From NCBI GenBank assembly GCA_900545525.1, contig UQZX01000003.1, forward strand, positions 1-64,000: a DNA stretch of 64,000 bases, read 5' to 3'. The notes beneath the pieces were generated by a model. The model searched no databases. It was not told the DNA's origin and saw only the letters and a program-made list of their open reading frames with translations. Position numbers and translations under genes: made by a program. Below, in pieces: positions 62,202-64,000 of the stretch (positions are counted from its first letter, which is position 1; the number at the start of each line of letters is the position of its first letter). The DNA is from an uncultured Prevotella sp. (GTDB lineage Bacteria; Bacteroidota; Bacteroidia; Bacteroidales; Bacteroidaceae).

Positions 62202-62924
62202 ATGTATATAAAAAATATAACACGATGGTTTTTCTCATTCTCGCCTATAAAAACCATTTATTTCAACTTTAAGTACCTGCCTCTTAAACAAGCATGGAAA
62301 CTGCCTGTTATATTGGAGAATGTAAGACTACACTCATTAAAAGGAGAAGTTTTTATCGATGAAGACGTGATATATACAGGCATGATAAGAATCGGAAGTC
62401 CCATAATGATAAACTACTGGTGCCCTAAAAAACAGTCGGATATTGATCTTCAGGGCGGCAGGCTTGTTCTTCATAAAGGCATTAAATTCGGACTTGGCAC
62501 ACATCTGAGAGTTCATGACAATGCACTTTTAAATATAGGCAGATTTGTGTGCTCTTCTTCCGGACTAAATTTAATATGTTATTATAAAATACTGATTGGA
62601 AACTCTACAAAAATAGGCTGGGACACCATAATCATGGATACTGACTATCACCCCATGCACGACATGATAAGCGGCAAGCTTACAAAGATATATGCTCCCA
62701 TAAATATCGGCAATAACTGTTGGTTCGGAACCGGATGTTACGTATCTAAAGGATGTAAGATTGCCAACGGGACAACATTTGCGGCACATTCGGTTGTTCG
62801 CAGTTCTGTAACAAGGGAAAACTGCATTTGTGCAGGAAACCCTGCTGTTATAATAGAAGAGGGATATCGCATTTCTGAGGAGACATTCTCATACCATCCT
62901 CCTGTGAAAAAAAGAGCATATTAG
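62202..62924 (+). CDS. left-handed beta-helix (hexapeptide) acyltransferase
   Basis: The 240-residue product has hexapeptide repeats such as IGRFVCSSSGLNLICYYKILIGNSTKIGWDTIIMDTDYHP (residues about 114-152 by position) and the PINIGNNCWFGTGCYVSKGCKI region near 166-188, as in WbbJ/LacA O-acetyltransferases. The catalytic His is likely in the TDYHPMHD stretch. It directly follows the KAS III-like gene and may transfer the acyl group made by ACP/SDR/KAS III to a sugar. Confidence 0.85.
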   Translation: MYIKNITRWFFSFSPIKTIYFNFKYLPLKQAWKLPVILENVRLHSLKGEVFIDEDVIYTGMIRIGSPIMINYWCPKKQSDIDLQGGRLVLHKGIKFGLGTHLRVHDNALLNIGRFVCSSSGLNLICYYKILIGNSTKIGWDTIIMDTDYHPMHDMISGKLTKIYAPINIGNNCWFGTGCYVSKGCKIANGTTFAAHSVVRSSVTRENCICAGNPAVIIEEGYRISEETFSYHPPVKKRAY

Positions 62925-62934
62925 AGAAACAGAC

Positions 62935-63738
62935 ATGAAAACAATTGGTACAGAAGACTTGAAGAAAATACAGCTTGAGATAGCACGGCATATAGACTTA
63001 TTCTGCAAAAAACACGGCATCAGGTATTTTATATGTGGCGGAACGCTTATCGGCGCTATACGCCACAAAGGATTTATCCCATGGGATGACGACATCGACA
63101 TAATGATGATGAGAGATGACTATGAGCGTTTCATCAGTGAATATGCGTCAGAAGACAAGTCTAAGTATAACATCTTCCACCACAGCCTTAATGATAAATA
63201 TCCTTATCCGTATGCCAAGATAAGCGACAGTGAGACAATATTTCATGAGGAGATAAAAGAGTCGTTCGAGTTAGGGGTAAATATAGATGTATTTCCTATA
63301 GATATTGTCCCTGAAGACACCGAAATACAGAATAAGATGTACAGAACTGCCGGTAAATATATGAGAATAATAACACTTAAGCGCCTGCCTATGGCAAAAA
63401 GAAGAGGAATTGTAAAAAATGCCGTACTCTTTGTGTCACATCTGCTTCTCAGTTTTATTTCATTCAAGACTATTGTACATAAGCTGGATCAGAATGCGTC
63501 AAAATACAGACATACCGCAAGCTCTTTATGCGGTGTGGCTGTATGGGGATATGGCATACGAGAAATAAACGACATGAGTAATTACGACAAGTCCATATAC
63601 ATGCCTTTTGAAAATATAGAGTTACCTGTTCCTTTTGGCTACGACAAGTATCTTCATGGCATATACGGCGACTACATGCAGCTGCCGTCAAAGGATAAAC
63701 GGATGACACACCACCACTTCCAGGCATACTGGAAATAA
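62935..63738 (+). CDS. LicD-family phosphotransferase
   Basis: The 267-residue product has the LicD signature: GTLIGAIRHKGFIPWDDDIDI near 38-58 (given as positions, key Arg/His and the WDDDID acidic cluster), RDDYERF after it, and NIDVFPID near 117-124. LicD proteins transfer phosphocholine or alditol phosphate from CDP-linked donors to glycans. With the IspD/TarI-like gene in the same operon, a CDP-alditol donor is likely. Last recognisable gene of the operon in the window. Confidence 0.9.
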   Translation: MKTIGTEDLKKIQLEIARHIDLFCKKHGIRYFICGGTLIGAIRHKGFIPWDDDIDIMMMRDDYERFISEYASEDKSKYNIFHHSLNDKYPYPYAKISDSETIFHEEIKESFELGVNIDVFPIDIVPEDTEIQNKMYRTAGKYMRIITLKRLPMAKRRGIVKNAVLFVSHLLLSFISFKTIVHKLDQNASKYRHTASSLCGVAVWGYGIREINDMSNYDKSIYMPFENIELPVPFGYDKYLHGIYGDYMQLPSKDKRMTHHHFQAYWK

Positions 63739-63835
63739 CCCCATGCCTTACTGAATCGGTTATAAATGACAAACTTTCCTCCACACCAGCATCAGCACCG
63801 CCACGCCGAGAACGGCGTATGCCGCATAGTCTGCA

Positions 63836-64000
63836 ATGCTGCTGCGGCGGGATACGTCGCAATACTCGGTGACACGCATTTTGTATTACGTCAGATCGGC
63901 ACTCTACCTTGCCGAACAGTGTAAGAAGCCGCTGAAACAAATGAAGTCGGAGCCCATGGAGGAAGAACAGCAGGAAACGACATCGCAGCAGGAACAGGCC
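63836..64000 (+). CDS. possible partial gene at the right edge
   Basis: An open frame from ATG at 63836 runs off the window (55 codons) and becomes Glu/Gln-rich (MEEEQQETTSQQEQA). On the opposite strand 63760-63879 encodes a 39-residue peptide with one membrane helix (AAYAVLGVAVLMLVW), which is an alternative. I recognise neither. Confidence 0.3.
   Translation, partial: MLLRRDTSQYSVTRILYYVRSALYLAEQCKKPLKQMKSEPMEEEQQETTSQQEQA

Overview
The window looks like a chromosomal segment of a Bacteroidales bacterium, most likely Prevotella or a close relative. The evidence is: TAnnTTTG promoter boxes (the Bacteroidetes -7 element) ahead of many genes, little sign of Shine-Dalgarno sites, a short 287-residue primary sigma factor, a type IX-like C-terminal tail on a secreted protease, a UpxY-type NusG paralogue heading a polysaccharide locus, and HprK-like/PqqD proteins. 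No rRNA, tRNA or CRISPR was seen; one structured RNA, RNase P RNA, is present.

Region 1 (1-14.7 kb): an M6 metalloprotease gene enclosed by long inverted intergenic repeats, a WG-repeat protein with a secreted partner, a lipoprotein made of two copies of one domain, a LytS/LytTR-type two-component pair, pyruvate kinase, DNA polymerase IV and a YeiH-type transporter. Region 2 (14.9-25.9 kb): an HU-like protein, a 29-residue basic protein, RNase G, an iron-dependent alcohol dehydrogenase, AlaX-like editing protein, a cytoplasmic GH13 amylase, FabD, a DUF1232 protein, a YihY/BrkB membrane protein, RNase P RNA and a DUF234-type ATPase. Region 3 (26-28.8 kb): a tyrosine recombinase whose frame runs into a FISUMP-like surface-protein domain, followed by a small lipoprotein and a repeat-rich gap. 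Region 4 (28.8-39.6 kb): HtrA/DegP, the primary sigma factor, a four-gene group with HprK-like kinase, S24/S26 peptidase and PqqD-like protein, a DUF4861 protein, a DPP-IV-type peptidase, a radical SAM protein and a GldB-like lipoprotein.

Region 5 (40.3-63.7 kb) is the most interesting part: a capsule or surface polysaccharide locus, all on the plus strand, headed by a switch. A tyrosine recombinase gene is followed 2 bp later by a 303-bp segment bounded by perfect 28-bp inverted repeats. The segment carries one good promoter (TTG-N18-TAACTTTG) which in this assembly points away from the operon. Downstream come a UpxY-like antiterminator, a small gene, and a two-gene ATPase module with its own promoter box, bounded by a partial duplication of the preceding gene end. 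Then follow CDP-3,6-dideoxyhexose genes (rfbH, rfbF, rfbG and a reductase), Wzx, Wzy, four glycosyltransferases, two acyltransferases, an IspD/TarI-like cytidylyltransferase, a frameshifted epimerase, a dedicated ACP/reductase/KAS III set, and LicD. Three of these genes contain runs of 8-9 G in their coding sequence, which suggests a second layer of variation by slippage. The reading is that the polysaccharide is turned on and off by promoter inversion and may be varied in structure by tract length. These are inferences from sequence layout, not demonstrated facts.

The gaps between genes are unusually rich in several families of repeats: long inverted GAAGTTA-rich tracts, a CCCCTCCTTTTCC hairpin family, AGGGACAT hairpins, and degenerate arrays with a period near 22 bp.
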